Shown here in pieces: positions 1 through 9,173 of a DNA stretch of 48,835 nucleotides. The DNA is from an uncultured Bacteroidota bacterium (GTDB lineage: Bacteria; Bacteroidota; Bacteroidia; Flavobacteriales; Flavobacteriaceae): assembly GCA_902618245.1 (NCBI GenBank), contig CACMZR010000011.1, positions 1 to 48,835 of the forward strand, read 5' to 3'. The notes beneath the pieces are model-generated. The model made no database searches, was not told where the DNA came from, and was given only the letters and a program-made list of their open reading frames with translations. Within the stretch, counting starts at the first letter, position 1, and every line of letters begins with the position of its first letter. The position numbers were made by a program, and so were the translations under genes.

Positions 1-1017
1 TGGTTCATAAACTTCCAAAGTATTAGGAACATTAATAGTAGGTAAATTAAAAAGCTTTAAATTACCTTCTCCCTTAACTTTTATTTTTGCCTGGAATGAT
101 TCTGAAGCTTTCAACAAATCTTTATTTAATATCACATCAAAATCAAATTGCCCTACTGCCCCAGAAAAATTTTCAGGTTTATTATTTTTCGGTAGGTCTT
201 TTACTGCTATAACTTTTTCTCCAGTTGTAATTGTTTTTTGAGTCTGGGTCATAATACGTCTTCCAAACAGGTCTCGCCTATTACTGGGTATATTCAAGCT
301 AAGGTTTAAAGTTAGTGGTTCAAGAACTAACTTTCCTGTTTTTTGCGGATACAAAACCGCTTTTCTCCAAATCACCTCATTATAAGGTTCCCCCTTATAT
401 GAACCACGCATGTTGATTTCTGCTCTTCCAATTTTAATTAGATGACTCCAAAAGTCACCATATGAGGGTGACTCTAATTCTGAAACATCTGAAACCGAAA
501 TAGGGTTTCTAAAATAGAGCTTATAAATTACTGTTATTCCCTCATTTAGATAAGGAGCTGATTTGGAAACTTCTGCCACAAGATGAATGTTCCCATCTAC
601 AACATTATCAACATTATTTGGATCATTTGGCTTTTTGACTGAATTGGTTACTTCAATTTCAACTGGAGTTGTTTTATATATTTCTCCCCCAATAGTAACG
701 ACAGCCTGCCCAATGGTCACTTTACCCTTAATTTTTGGAGTTAAAAAGTAAGTGTATGTTTTTGAAAAACTTTGAACCCCATTAACCCAAGAACGACTTA
801 CAGCTTGTTGTGGACCACTTACAACCAGAAAATTTGAAAAAGAAGGTGGATTGAAATTATCTCCATTTTCATTCATTTCAAAATCAACTCTTAACCTTTC
901 ATTAAGACCCAATCTCTTCTTACTAACTTTAGCTTCAAAAGTTACTTGTGCCTCCATTAGAAAATTAAACCCCAATAGAAAGCACAATAAATATTGGACT
1001 GAGAACTTAATCGACAT
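1..1017 (-). CDS. batD: BatD family protein, 3'-truncated by the window edge
   Basis: The reading frame is open from an ATG at 1017 to the left edge, giving the first 339 residues; the C-terminus lies outside the window. It begins with a signal peptide (MSIKFSVQYLLCFLLGFNFL, cleaved near EAQ) followed by repeated beta-rich segments such as FEAKVSKKRLGLNERLRVDF and YLNEGITVIYKLYFRNP, which are typical of BatD. Known BatD proteins are periplasmic beta-domain proteins anchored by a C-terminal helix and act with BatA and BatB. The gene starts 2 bases after the batC stop, so it is the last visible gene of the moxR-bat operon. Start choice and family are well supported; the exact role of Bat proteins is not settled. 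Confidence 0.88.
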   Translation of the reverse strand, partial: MSIKFSVQYLLCFLLGFNFLMEAQVTFEAKVSKKRLGLNERLRVDFEMNENGDNFNPPSFSNFLVVSGPQQAVSRSWVNGVQSFSKTYTYFLTPKIKGKVTIGQAVVTIGGEIYKTTPVEIEVTNSVKKPNDPNNVDNVVDGNIHLVAEVSKSAPYLNEGITVIYKLYFRNPISVSDVSELESPSYGDFWSHLIKIGRAEINMRGSYKGEPYNEVIWRKAVLYPQKTGKLVLEPLTLNLSLNIPSNRRDLFGRRIMTQTQKTITTGEKVIAVKDLPKNNKPENFSGAVGQFDFDVILNKDLLKASESFQAKIKVKGEGNLKLFNLPTINVPNTLEVYEP

Positions 1018-1019
1018 AT

Positions 1020-1835
1020 TTACCAATCTTTTTTCCCTTTTATAGGTACTCCTTTTAATTTTTTTGCGTTTATTTTATCTTGAACTTTTTCCTCTTCGTT
1101 ATTCATTGCCTCTAACAAGCTCTGTACTTGTTGAGGAGAAAGTTGTCCTTGTTTTGGTGTCTGTTTTTTATCTTCAGGTTTTCCCTGTTTTTGATCCTGA
1201 TTTTTATCTTTTTTTTGATCTCCTTCATCTTTAGGTTCATTTTCTTTATTAGATTCTTCCCCATCATCTCCATCATTTTTTGGATCCTCATTCTTCTGAT
1301 TTTGATTTCCCTTATCTTGTTCTTTTTCATTTTGATCCTCTTTTTTTTCTTGATCTTTTTTATCTTTTTCTTGCTCTTGTTCTTCTGGAGGTTTATCTTT
1401 CTCTAGAAGCTCCTTTGCGAGGGCATAGTTATACCTTGTTTCTTCATCAGAGGGATCATTTCTCAGTGCATTTTTATACGCTTCAACTGCATTTTGATAT
1501 TCTTTTTTTTGCATATATACATTCCCCATATTATGGAACGCACGATGCTTTGATTCTTTATTTTTTGCAAACTTCTGAGATTGAAAAAATCGTTGTGAAG
1601 CTTCATCATATTTTTCATCTAAAAAATGTGTATTCCCAAGATTATATAAAGCTTCAGATTTTTCTGGTGCTAAAGAAATAGCTTTCCTATAGGATTTCTC
1701 AGCCTCTACATAAGCTTCTGTTTTCACTTTTTTATTTCCTTCATAAATGTGGTTAGTAACTTCTCCCGTTTGAGAGATTCCAAATTTGAATGTTATCAAT
1801 ACAAAAAGATAAAATAAGTCAATTTTCATTTTCAT
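1020..1835 (-). CDS. batC: BatC, exported TPR protein with a charged low-complexity tail
   Basis: The 271-residue product has an N-terminal signal peptide (hydrophobic stretch around residues 4-20, then SQTGEV). Tetratricopeptide repeats follow between about residues 27 and 145, with canonical pieces such as ALYNLGNTHF and AFHNMGNVYM. From about 147 to 235 the protein is almost entirely K, E, Q, D and N, a disordered tail seen in many BatC proteins. It ends in a short basic segment (GVPIKGKKDW). It overlaps the batB stop by 17 bases and should be coupled to it. BatC is thought to act as a periplasmic scaffold in the Bat complex. This is family knowledge, not visible in the sequence. Confidence 0.9.
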   Translation of the reverse strand: MKMKIDLFYLFVLITFKFGISQTGEVTNHIYEGNKKVKTEAYVEAEKSYRKAISLAPEKSEALYNLGNTHFLDEKYDEASQRFFQSQKFAKNKESKHRAFHNMGNVYMQKKEYQNAVEAYKNALRNDPSDEETRYNYALAKELLEKDKPPEEQEQEKDKKDQEKKEDQNEKEQDKGNQNQKNEDPKNDGDDGEESNKENEPKDEGDQKKDKNQDQKQGKPEDKKQTPKQGQLSPQQVQSLLEAMNNEEEKVQDKINAKKLKGVPIKGKKDW

Positions 1836-2859
1836 TAAATAAGTTTAGTTTTTGAACCCACTTTGTTTTAGTTTCAAACAAAAATAGGTCGATTAAAAGA
1901 AAAATTAAAGCAGCTAATAAAAAAGCTTGAAAACGATCTTTAAAGCTTACAAATTTTTTAGCTTCAAACTCTTTTTTGTCCATCGCTTTTAATTGTTCTG
2001 AAACAAAATCTAAAACCTTTTGTGTATTATTACCATCTTGATAAATCCCCCCTGTGCTCGCAGCAATATTCTGCAAAATATTTTGATTTAATTTTGTTAT
2101 CACAACTTCTCCGTCAGAATCTTTCTTATACGACTCTATAATACCATTTCTTTTTAATGGAATTGGAGCTCCGCTTTCCGTTCCAACACCAAAAGTGAAA
2201 ATTTTGATCCCTAATTTAGCTGCTCTTGATGCAGCATTTGATGCCTCCTCAGAATGATCCTCTCCATCAGATATTAAAAAGATTACTCGATTGGTTTGAT
2301 CTTCATCATCAAAAAAAGTTCCCGCAAGATCAATTGCACTGTCTAGAGCGGTTCCTTGTGAGGAGAGCATATCTGTATTTATGGCTTGTAAAAACATTTT
2401 TGCAGCAGCATAATCTGTTGTAATAGGTAATTGAGGTACTGCTTGAGCAGCATAAGCGATAATTCCACCTCTGTCGCTAGCCAATTGATTAACAATAGCC
2501 GACACTAAACGCTTTGACTTTTCAATTCGATTCGGTGCAATATCTTCAGCTAACATACTTCTAGATACATCCATCGCAAAAACTATATCTACCCCTTCCC
2601 TTTTAACAGTCTCAAGTTGTGTTCCTATTTTAGGGTTCATTAACCCTAATACTAATGAAACAATTGATAGGCTTAAAAGAATTATTTTAAAAGTTGGTTT
2701 AAATTTAGAACGATTAGGACTTAACAGTTCCAATAATTCTGGTCTTGCAAAACTATTCTGAGTTTTTCTTTTCCAGCGAACTAATAAAGCGTAGGTAACC
2801 CATAACAATGGAACGATACACAGAAGATAAATATATTGGAATGCGTCTATTTGATACAT
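1819..2859 (-). CDS. batB: BatB, membrane-anchored von Willebrand A domain protein
   Basis: The product is 346 residues. Two N-terminal membrane helices (about residues 8-27 and 57-75) precede a VWA domain that starts near residue 88. The metal-ion-dependent adhesion site motif DxSxS is DVSRS at 97-101, with the later MIDAS Asp in LISDGED. A C-terminal helix near 310-328 re-anchors the protein, so the VWA domain should face the periplasm. The start ATG at 2859 shares its last base with the batA stop region, as expected for coupled translation. BatA and BatB are paralogous VWA proteins, needed for oxidative-stress tolerance or virulence in some Bacteroidota; mechanism unknown. Confidence 0.92.
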   Translation of the reverse strand: MYQIDAFQYIYLLCIVPLLWVTYALLVRWKRKTQNSFARPELLELLSPNRSKFKPTFKIILLSLSIVSLVLGLMNPKIGTQLETVKREGVDIVFAMDVSRSMLAEDIAPNRIEKSKRLVSAIVNQLASDRGGIIAYAAQAVPQLPITTDYAAAKMFLQAINTDMLSSQGTALDSAIDLAGTFFDDEDQTNRVIFLISDGEDHSEEASNAASRAAKLGIKIFTFGVGTESGAPIPLKRNGIIESYKKDSDGEVVITKLNQNILQNIAASTGGIYQDGNNTQKVLDFVSEQLKAMDKKEFEAKKFVSFKDRFQAFLLAALIFLLIDLFLFETKTKWVQKLNLFNENEN

Positions 2860-3863
2860 TAAATAAAACTTTTAAAAACTGTACTTCTGAGAATCCACTC
2901 AAAAACAATTAAAGCTAAAGCTAATACTATAAGAGAGCGATACTTTTCTTCGTAATTATAATATTTAAATTCTTCTATCTCGGTTTTCTCTAACTTATTG
3001 ATTTCATCATAAATTTCTTCAAGTTTTTGATTATCAGTTGCTCTAAAATATATACCTCCTGTCTTTTGTGAAATTTCTTTTAATAAAACTTCATCTATCT
3101 CTACTTTGGTGAGTCCATATTTGAATTTTCCATTTGGAAGAATTCCAACTGGTGCTAATGCGGTACCATTACTTCCAAGGCCAATTGTATAAGTCTTAAT
3201 TCCAAACTCTACTGCCAAATCTGTAGCAATTTTTGGGTCAATAAATCCTGAGTTGTTTACACCATCCGTTAGTAAAATAATGATTTTACTTTTGGCTTTG
3301 CTATCTTTTAATCGATTAACTGAGGTCGCTAGACCCATTCCAATTGCCGTTCCATCTTCTATAAGACCTTGGAAATTTATTTCGCCTAGAGATGATTTTA
3401 CTATACTCTTATCACTTGTAATTGGAGTTTTTGTGTAGCTTTCACCGGCATATACAACAAGACCTATTCTATCAGACCTTCGGTCTTCAATGAATTCTCC
3501 AGCAACTCTTTTCAACGCAACTAAACGATTTGGTTTCAAATCTTGTGCTAGCATACTTGATGAAACATCTATAGCCATTACAATATCAATTCCTTTATTA
3601 GTTTTTGTCCTTGTTGAAACATCAACTGTTTGAGGTCTAGCAATTGACAAAATAATCAAACCAATTGCCAATAAACGAAATACATAAAGCAATGGATAGA
3701 GTTTTGCCAAAAAAGAAAAACTAGTCTTAAAATTTAGAAGACTAGGCATTTTTAATGTTGGTTGTTTTTTTTTCCAGGTTAATATATTCCATACAACCAT
3801 AATAGGAATAATTAAAAGAAGCCAGAGATAATTTGGGTTTGCAAAATAAATTCCTTCAATCAT
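2859..3863 (-). CDS. batA: BatA, membrane-anchored von Willebrand A domain protein
   Basis: The product is 334 residues with the same plan as BatB. There are helices at about 11-28 and 57-75, a VWA domain from about residue 90, an intact MIDAS motif DVSSS at 99-103, a second motif LLTDGVNNSG, and a C-terminal helix near 308-328. Intact MIDAS residues suggest it binds a divalent metal and a protein ligand. The gene begins 2 bases after the stop of the upstream two-helix protein gene. Assignment as BatA rather than BatB rests on gene order (upstream of batB, after moxR-DUF58), which is the conserved Bacteroidota order. Confidence 0.92.
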   Translation of the reverse strand: MIEGIYFANPNYLWLLLIIPIMVVWNILTWKKKQPTLKMPSLLNFKTSFSFLAKLYPLLYVFRLLAIGLIILSIARPQTVDVSTRTKTNKGIDIVMAIDVSSSMLAQDLKPNRLVALKRVAGEFIEDRRSDRIGLVVYAGESYTKTPITSDKSIVKSSLGEINFQGLIEDGTAIGMGLATSVNRLKDSKAKSKIIILLTDGVNNSGFIDPKIATDLAVEFGIKTYTIGLGSNGTALAPVGILPNGKFKYGLTKVEIDEVLLKEISQKTGGIYFRATDNQKLEEIYDEINKLEKTEIEEFKYYNYEEKYRSLIVLALALIVFEWILRSTVFKSFI

Positions 3864-3865
3864 TT

Positions 3866-5488
3866 TTATAACTCTTTTATCAATTCTATGCTATTAATAA
3901 TGCGCTGTTCTATTCTTGGAGCATAACGATCTTCTTTTTCATACATTATTGTAAGGATAATTGTGCCCTCCTCAAAAGTAAATAGTAAAGCATTAAATGA
4001 GCATCTAATCCGATCTGATAATCCTTTTTTGGGATAATCTAAAGTTCCAAAAACTTTAGCTACCGATAGACCAGAAGGGAGTTCTACTGCATCATTTTTT
4101 ATTAGAATATTTACAGCTCCTTTAGATTCAAAATTTGAAATTATTGAATTTACCAAAGCTTGTCCTTTTTCTAGGTCAGCTTGCTTAGGATCTAAGTTAG
4201 AAGACTGAGGTTTTTGTGAATTTCTAGATTGGAAATCAAATAGTAAATCGATATAGAATGGACTGTCGAAAGTTCCCAATCCGAATTGTTCAATATTTTT
4301 TTCTTCTCTAGAAAAACGCTCAAGAACCTCTGGTGTCTCAATTTTAAGTGGAGGAGTACCATATTGACTTGAAATCCATTGACCGCTATAAAGTCCTTTA
4401 GTTGGATACAACAAAATAGTATCTCGGACAGGATAATAGCCATAAATAAGCATACTTAAAACAAGTGCAAATGATGTAAGAATACCAACCCCAGAAAACC
4501 CCCAAATCCACAGTTCTTTTCTGCGTTTTTTTGCTAAATATTCTTGATAGGCTGCTTTTTCTTTAAGTTCTTCTTCAGTAGGTTCTGGTAAAGCTTCTTT
4601 AGTCTCAATTACTACAGTCTCAACTACTTTTCTGTCCTCATTTGCTATACGATATTCTGGCATAGATTTAGCAAATTTTACCAAATCAGCATTTTGTAAA
4701 ACCTCTTTGAGACTCAAAAGTGTTTTTCTATCCAAATCAAGAGTTCCAGCATCTTTTCGAATTTCCAGTTTTTCTAAAAGTTCATCTGAAGTACTTTCAA
4801 GTGCATCTATTTTTGCATCTTCTTGAAGATATACTCTTATAACCTCAATTAACCTTGAATAATATCTTTTATACTCTTCTTGTTTATTTAAATTCTCATT
4901 TTCGAGAGCTCTAAGTTGCTCAATGGCTTTTTCAAAAGGGGGTAGGTCACTTTCTTTAAATTCTTTCCTCCTTTTCTTAAATAAATATGTATAAAATATC
5001 CCAAATAAAATAATTATAACTACTATTCCCCATAGAATTCGAGCAACTAATTTTTCATAATTTTTTTGTACTTCCTCTAATGGCTTTATATCATATAGTT
5101 TTTGCTTTAGAGTGTCCACTTTTATAGCATTCACTCTAATTGGAATTAATTTGGAAATTTTTGAGAACCCATTAATTAATACTTGTTGTTGTGGAATATA
5201 AAAATCTCCAGAATCAAATTGAATTAGTGAATATTTTTTAGTGTATAAATAGTGATCAGAAGTTTGAAAAGTATCAACAGGACTTGACTCTAATAGTTCA
5301 AAAGGTGCAAACAAGGATTGTTCAGGAAAAACAACTTGAGCGCTAGTATCTGCTTTTACTTGAAGAAAATAATTTATTTGTTCACCTATTCTTACAACTG
5401 TAGAATCTACTGATACGATTAATTTTTCACTTTTTTGAGCAATACAAATAAAAGATATTCCAAAAAAAACAATTGTTTTTTTAAACAT
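3866..5488 (-). CDS. Bat-operon membrane protein with BatD-like N-terminus and DUF4381-like cytoplasmic segment
   Basis: This 540-residue protein lies between the DUF58 gene and batA. A signal peptide (residues 1-17) is followed by a beta-rich periplasmic part, a membrane helix at 151-170, and a long charged cytoplasmic segment (171-325). That segment contains ESTSDELLEKLEIRKDAGTL, which resembles DUF4381 proteins. A second helix lies at 327-351, followed by a C-terminal domain of about 190 residues that should return to the periplasm. I do not recognise that C-terminal domain. The start ATG at 5488 directly abuts the DUF58 stop. Its place in the operon implies a structural role in a Bat/MoxR complex; no catalytic motif is visible. 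Confidence 0.75.
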   Translation of the reverse strand: MFKKTIVFFGISFICIAQKSEKLIVSVDSTVVRIGEQINYFLQVKADTSAQVVFPEQSLFAPFELLESSPVDTFQTSDHYLYTKKYSLIQFDSGDFYIPQQQVLINGFSKISKLIPIRVNAIKVDTLKQKLYDIKPLEEVQKNYEKLVARILWGIVVIIILFGIFYTYLFKKRRKEFKESDLPPFEKAIEQLRALENENLNKQEEYKRYYSRLIEVIRVYLQEDAKIDALESTSDELLEKLEIRKDAGTLDLDRKTLLSLKEVLQNADLVKFAKSMPEYRIANEDRKVVETVVIETKEALPEPTEEELKEKAAYQEYLAKKRRKELWIWGFSGVGILTSFALVLSMLIYGYYPVRDTILLYPTKGLYSGQWISSQYGTPPLKIETPEVLERFSREEKNIEQFGLGTFDSPFYIDLLFDFQSRNSQKPQSSNLDPKQADLEKGQALVNSIISNFESKGAVNILIKNDAVELPSGLSVAKVFGTLDYPKKGLSDRIRCSFNALLFTFEEGTIILTIMYEKEDRYAPRIEQRIINSIELIKEL

Positions 5489-6358
5489 TTAAATACGTGT
5501 TTTAAAATACCCTAATAACTTCTTTACATAACTTTCTTCAACACTACAACTTAGGTGTCCCGCACCGTTTTTGCTAAATAATTCCTCGTATTTTTTTACT
5601 TTTTTCCCATATTCATCTGCATATATTTTTCGTGTTGATTTAGAAAAGGTATTTATCCATCTTACAATTTTTGTTTCAGCATCTTGCATTGGAACTATTC
5701 CTAAATTTGGTAAGACTGCTTCGATTGGATCAAAAACCCTAATTCCAGTTAAATCGTGTTTTTTTGCCACAATGCGCAAGGTCTTTTCATAACCCTCATC
5801 CATAAAATCTGAAAGAACAAATACAATGGCTTTTTTCTTTAAAACACCTGAAAGGTATTCAAAAGTTATCGCTATGTCTGTTTTAGAGCTTTTTGGTTGA
5901 AACTCTAATAATTCCCTAATGATCCTTAATATATGTGATTTACCTTTTTTTGGTGGAATAAAAAGTTCCACATTATCAGAGAATAATAGTAACCCTACTT
6001 TGTCATTATTTTGAAGTGCAGAAAAAGCAAGTGTTGCAGCAATCTCAGTTAATATTTCTCTTTTAAATTGAGTCTTTGTTCCAAAAGATTCAGAGCCACT
6101 AACATCCACTACAAGCATCATTGTTAGTTCACGTTCTTCTTCGAAAACTTTCATAAAAGGCTCATTATAACGTGCTGTCACATTCCAATCAATTGCTCTT
6201 ACATCATCTCCATATTGATACTGTCTAACTTCACTAAAAGTCATTCCACGTCCTTTAAAAGTAGACTGATATTCCCCTCCAAAAATATTATCACTTAATC
6301 GGCGGGTTTTGATTTCAATTTTACGAACTTTTTTCAATAGGGCTTTTGTATCCATCAC
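5489..6358 (-). CDS. DUF58 domain protein of the MoxR-Bat operon
   Basis: The 289-residue protein carries the DUF58 signature GRGMTFSEVRQYQYGDDVRA and IDWNVTARYNEPFMKVFEEE between residues 36 and 85. A degenerate VWA-like fold follows, with DVSGS at 85-89 (MIDAS-like DxSxS). No membrane helix or signal peptide is seen, so it should be cytoplasmic. DUF58 proteins are regularly encoded directly after moxR and are thought to be partners or clients of the MoxR ATPase. It begins 33 bases after the moxR stop. A second ATG two codons later is an equally possible start. Confidence 0.9.
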   Translation of the reverse strand: MMDTKALLKKVRKIEIKTRRLSDNIFGGEYQSTFKGRGMTFSEVRQYQYGDDVRAIDWNVTARYNEPFMKVFEEERELTMMLVVDVSGSESFGTKTQFKREILTEIAATLAFSALQNNDKVGLLLFSDNVELFIPPKKGKSHILRIIRELLEFQPKSSKTDIAITFEYLSGVLKKKAIVFVLSDFMDEGYEKTLRIVAKKHDLTGIRVFDPIEAVLPNLGIVPMQDAETKIVRWINTFSKSTRKIYADEYGKKVKKYEELFSKNGAGHLSCSVEESYVKKLLGYFKTRI

Positions 6359-6391
6359 CTGCTGTATTAATTAAAATAAAGTCAATCTTTC

Positions 6392-7399
6392 TTATGGAAC
6401 CTCTACCTCATTAATAATTTGCGTTATTATTTCTTCTGAGGTAATGTTTTCTGCTTCTGCCTCATAGGTTAGTCCTATTCGGTGTCGAAGTACATCATAT
6501 ATAACAGCTCTAACATCTTCAGGAATAACATAACCTCTATGCTTTAGAAAAGCGTAACATTTCGATGCCGTGGCAAGATTAATACTCCCTCTTGGAGAGG
6601 CACCAAAACTAATCATAGGCTTTAGTGATTCCAGTTTATAGTTTTCCGGATAGCGAGTAGCAAAAATTAAGTTAAGAATATAATTTTCAATTTTTTCATC
6701 CATATATACTTCATGAACAGTCTCTTGGGCAGAGATAATTTGCTTAGTGTTAATTACAGGTTTAATATTTTTGGTAGAACTGTTGAGATTAGTACGCATA
6801 ATTAGTTGCTCCTCATTAAGCTTGGGATAGTCAATTACAGCTTTAAGCATAAATCGATCAACTTGTGCTTCTGGTAGAGGATAGGTACCCTCCTGTTCTA
6901 CGGGATTTTGAGTAGCCATAACCAAAAAAGGAGCTTGGAGCTTAAAACTTGTATCTCCGATTGTTACCTGTTTTTCTTGCATTGCTTCAAGTAAAGCAGA
7001 TTGAACTTTAGCTGGAGCTCTATTTATCTCATCTGCCAGAACAAAGTTGGCAAAAATTGGACCTTTCTTAATAGAAAAATCATTTTCTTTAATGTTATAA
7101 ATCATCGTCCCAATTACATCGGCAGGAAGTAAATCCGGTGTAAACTGAATTCTGCTAAAACTTCCTTTTACCGATTTACTTAAAGTGTTTATAGCTAGAG
7201 TTTTAGCGAGCCCTGGAACTCCTTCAAGTAATATATGACCTTTACCTAAAAGCCCAATTAAAAGGCTTTCAACCATGCGCTTTTGTCCAACAATTATTTT
7301 ATTTATTTCTAATGTGAGAAGATCAATAAAAGAGCTTTCTTTTTCAATTTTCTCATTAATTGACTTTATGTCAATATTTTGATTTTTAGTTTCTTCCAT
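6392..7399 (-). CDS. moxR: MoxR-family AAA ATPase
   Basis: The 335-residue protein has a Walker A motif GVPGLAKT at 60-67, a Walker B motif LADEIN at 121-126, a sensor segment in MATQNPVEQEGTYPLPEAQ, and the arginine-finger stretch QVDRFMLK. It ends with the winged lid that is typical of MoxR. These ATPases act as chaperone-like remodelers for VWA-domain proteins. Here the DUF58 protein, BatA and BatB are encoded in the same transcript and are the probable clients. It is the first gene of the Bat operon, preceded by a good Bacteroidota promoter 34-64 bases upstream of its ATG. Confidence 0.95.
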   Translation of the reverse strand: MEETKNQNIDIKSINEKIEKESSFIDLLTLEINKIIVGQKRMVESLLIGLLGKGHILLEGVPGLAKTLAINTLSKSVKGSFSRIQFTPDLLPADVIGTMIYNIKENDFSIKKGPIFANFVLADEINRAPAKVQSALLEAMQEKQVTIGDTSFKLQAPFLVMATQNPVEQEGTYPLPEAQVDRFMLKAVIDYPKLNEEQLIMRTNLNSSTKNIKPVINTKQIISAQETVHEVYMDEKIENYILNLIFATRYPENYKLESLKPMISFGASPRGSINLATASKCYAFLKHRGYVIPEDVRAVIYDVLRHRIGLTYEAEAENITSEEIITQIINEVEVP

Positions 7400-7432
7400 A
7401 GATTTTTACAATATTTTTTTGACAACAAAATT

Positions 7433-7463
7433 CAAAAATAAATTACCACTTAGCTGTTAACAA
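7433..7463 (-). promoter_or_regulatory. Promoter of the moxR-bat operon
   Basis: Read on the minus strand, TTG (7463-7461) is followed by 20 bases and then TATTTTTG (7440-7433), an exact fit to the Bacteroidota -33 TTG / -7 TAnnTTTG architecture. Transcription would begin near 7427, leaving a leader of about 25-30 bases before the moxR ATG at 7399. The -33 TTG sits inside an imperfect inverted repeat (TTAAC...GTTAA) that could bind a regulator. Motif match only; no transcript data. Confidence 0.6.
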
Positions 7464-7548
7464 TTGGTTAAAAATTGAACAGATATCATTTAGCTTAAAT
7501 CTGAATTGTTGCTAATTTAGGTGTTAAAATTAATCAATTGATATTCTC

Positions 7549-8415
7549 GTGAAGCCCTTTTCAAGAATAATTTGTGGAACCATGAGTTGGGGAGATTGGG
7601 GTAAAAAATTTTCAATACCTCAAATGCAAGAGTTAATTGAAAAAGCAGTAGATATTGGAATTCATACATTTGACCACGCTGATATATATGGGGGATATAC
7701 AACAGAGAAAAGTTTTGGTGAAGCTTTTAAAAAGAGTTCTTTAGCTAGAGAAAAAGTACAGTTTATTACCAAATGTGGTATACAAATTCCATGTGAAGCC
7801 CGGCCACTTGAGGTTAAACACTATGATTATACTGCTTCTCACATTCAACTTAGTGTAGATAACTCTTTAAAAAACCTTAATACTGAATACATTGACGTTC
7901 TTTTACTTCATAGGCCAAGTCCACTTATTGATGAAAATATCATTAATGAAGCTATCAGAAAATTACAAAGAGAAGGGAAAGTAAAAGAGTTTGGAGTTTC
8001 AAATTTTGCTCCATCTCAAATGGATTTAATTCAACAAAATATTTCGTTGGCCTGGAATCAGATAGAGTGTTCACTAACTCACGAAGCACCAATGTTTGAT
8101 GGTACTTTAGATCACATGAAAATTAATGGTGTAGGTACTATGGCTTGGAGTCCTTTAGGCACATATTTTAAAGAAAATTCTTCTCAAAAAAAGAGAATAA
8201 AAAAAATTTTGTTGCAATTATGTGAAAAATATAATTCTAGTGAAGATCAGATATTAATTGCATGGCTTTTATTCCATCCTTCAAAAATCTATCCTGTGGT
8301 GGGAACCACTTCCCTTAAAAGATTAAAAAGAGCTTTTGAAGCCATAAAAATTAAATTAGAAATTAGTGATTGGTTTTTACTCTTAGAAGCCAGCATGGGA
8401 AAACCTATACCTTAA
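7549..8415 (+). CDS. Aldo/keto reductase family oxidoreductase (YdhF-like)
   Basis: The 288-residue protein has the AKR catalytic tetrad. Asp and Tyr are in FDHADIYGGY, Lys is in FITKCGI, and His is in VLLLHRPSP. The opening SRIICGTMSWGDWG matches the YdhF-type subgroup, which is shorter than most AKRs. It should be a cytoplasmic NADPH-dependent carbonyl reductase; the substrate is unknown. The start is a GTG at 7549, because an in-frame stop (TAA, 7531-7533) lies just upstream and no ATG fits. It is followed 3 bases later by a short-chain dehydrogenase and probably shares its transcript. Confidence 0.9.
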   Translation: MKPFSRIICGTMSWGDWGKKFSIPQMQELIEKAVDIGIHTFDHADIYGGYTTEKSFGEAFKKSSLAREKVQFITKCGIQIPCEARPLEVKHYDYTASHIQLSVDNSLKNLNTEYIDVLLLHRPSPLIDENIINEAIRKLQREGKVKEFGVSNFAPSQMDLIQQNISLAWNQIECSLTHEAPMFDGTLDHMKINGVGTMAWSPLGTYFKENSSQKKRIKKILLQLCEKYNSSEDQILIAWLLFHPSKIYPVVGTTSLKRLKRAFEAIKIKLEISDWFLLLEASMGKPIP

Positions 8416-8418
8416 ATT

Positions 8419-9171
8419 ATGAAGAATAAAATTGTTTTAATCACCGGAGCAACAAGTGGAATAGGATGGGCTACAGCCCTAGAATTTAAAAAAGCTGGGG
8501 CAAAATTAATTTTATGTGGCAGAAGAAAGGAAAGGCTAGAGCTTCTTGACAATAAATTGGGCGGAGAACAAAAATTATTGAATTTTGATGTTCGTGACAA
8601 AAATGACGTATTTAAATCATTTGAAAGCCTCCCAGAAAATTGGAAAGATATCGACCTATTAATCAATAATGCTGGAAATGCACATGGCTTAGATCCAGTA
8701 CAATCTGCAAGCCTTGAAGATTGGGATTCTATGATTGATGGAAATGTTAAAGGTTTAATGTATGTTACAAAAGCTGTTCTTCCAAGTATGATTAAGCGCA
8801 AGAAAGGCCATATAATTAATTTAGGTTCGATTGCTGGTAAAGAAGTATATCCAAACGGAAGTGTATATTGCAGCAGCAAAGCGGCAGTAGACTTTTTTAC
8901 ACGCGGATTAAGAATTGATCTCAACCCACTTGGTATTAGAGTTGGAGCAATTCATCCTGGTTTAGTTGAAACTGAATTTTCTAATGTCAGATTTAAGGGC
9001 AATAAAAAAAGGGCAAAGGCAGTTTATGAGGGAATTGAAGCACTTACAGCAGAAGAAGTAGCCAGCTCAATACTATATATGGCTAATGTTCCTGATAAAG
9101 TTACAATAGCTGACATGGTTATTTTACCAACTCGTCAAGCCAATTCTTATGTAAATAATCGTAAAAAATAA
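8419..9171 (+). CDS. Short-chain dehydrogenase/reductase (YdfG-like)
   Basis: A classical SDR of 250 residues. It has the cofactor motif TGATSGIG near residue 9, NNAG after the fourth strand (LLINNAGNAHG), the catalytic Ser in NLGSIAGKEVY, and the YxxxK pair in VYCSSKAA. The region GRRKERLELL after the second strand suggests NADP(H) preference because Arg residues follow the Gly. It is closest to the YdfG group of serine/3-hydroxy acid dehydrogenases, though that substrate is inferred. It lies 3 bases downstream of the aldo/keto reductase gene and converges with hflX, with 2 bases between the stop codons. Confidence 0.92.
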   Translation: MKNKIVLITGATSGIGWATALEFKKAGAKLILCGRRKERLELLDNKLGGEQKLLNFDVRDKNDVFKSFESLPENWKDIDLLINNAGNAHGLDPVQSASLEDWDSMIDGNVKGLMYVTKAVLPSMIKRKKGHIINLGSIAGKEVYPNGSVYCSSKAAVDFFTRGLRIDLNPLGIRVGAIHPGLVETEFSNVRFKGNKKRAKAVYEGIEALTAEEVASSILYMANVPDKVTIADMVILPTRQANSYVNNRKK

Positions 9172-9173
9172 TT

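Noticed and set aside
1112-1406. Open frames on both strands over the batC tail (72 and 92 residues)
   Set aside because: They mirror the K/E/Q/D-rich low-complexity tail of BatC. The translated products are repetitive and match no family.
7533-7542. 10-base palindrome ATCAATTGAT just before the aldo/keto reductase start
   Set aside because: Short AT-rich palindromes of this length are common by chance in this composition.
8412-8924. A 170-residue open frame antisense to the short-chain dehydrogenase gene
   Set aside because: The SDR frame has all catalytic motifs and good context; the antisense frame has no recognisable domain.
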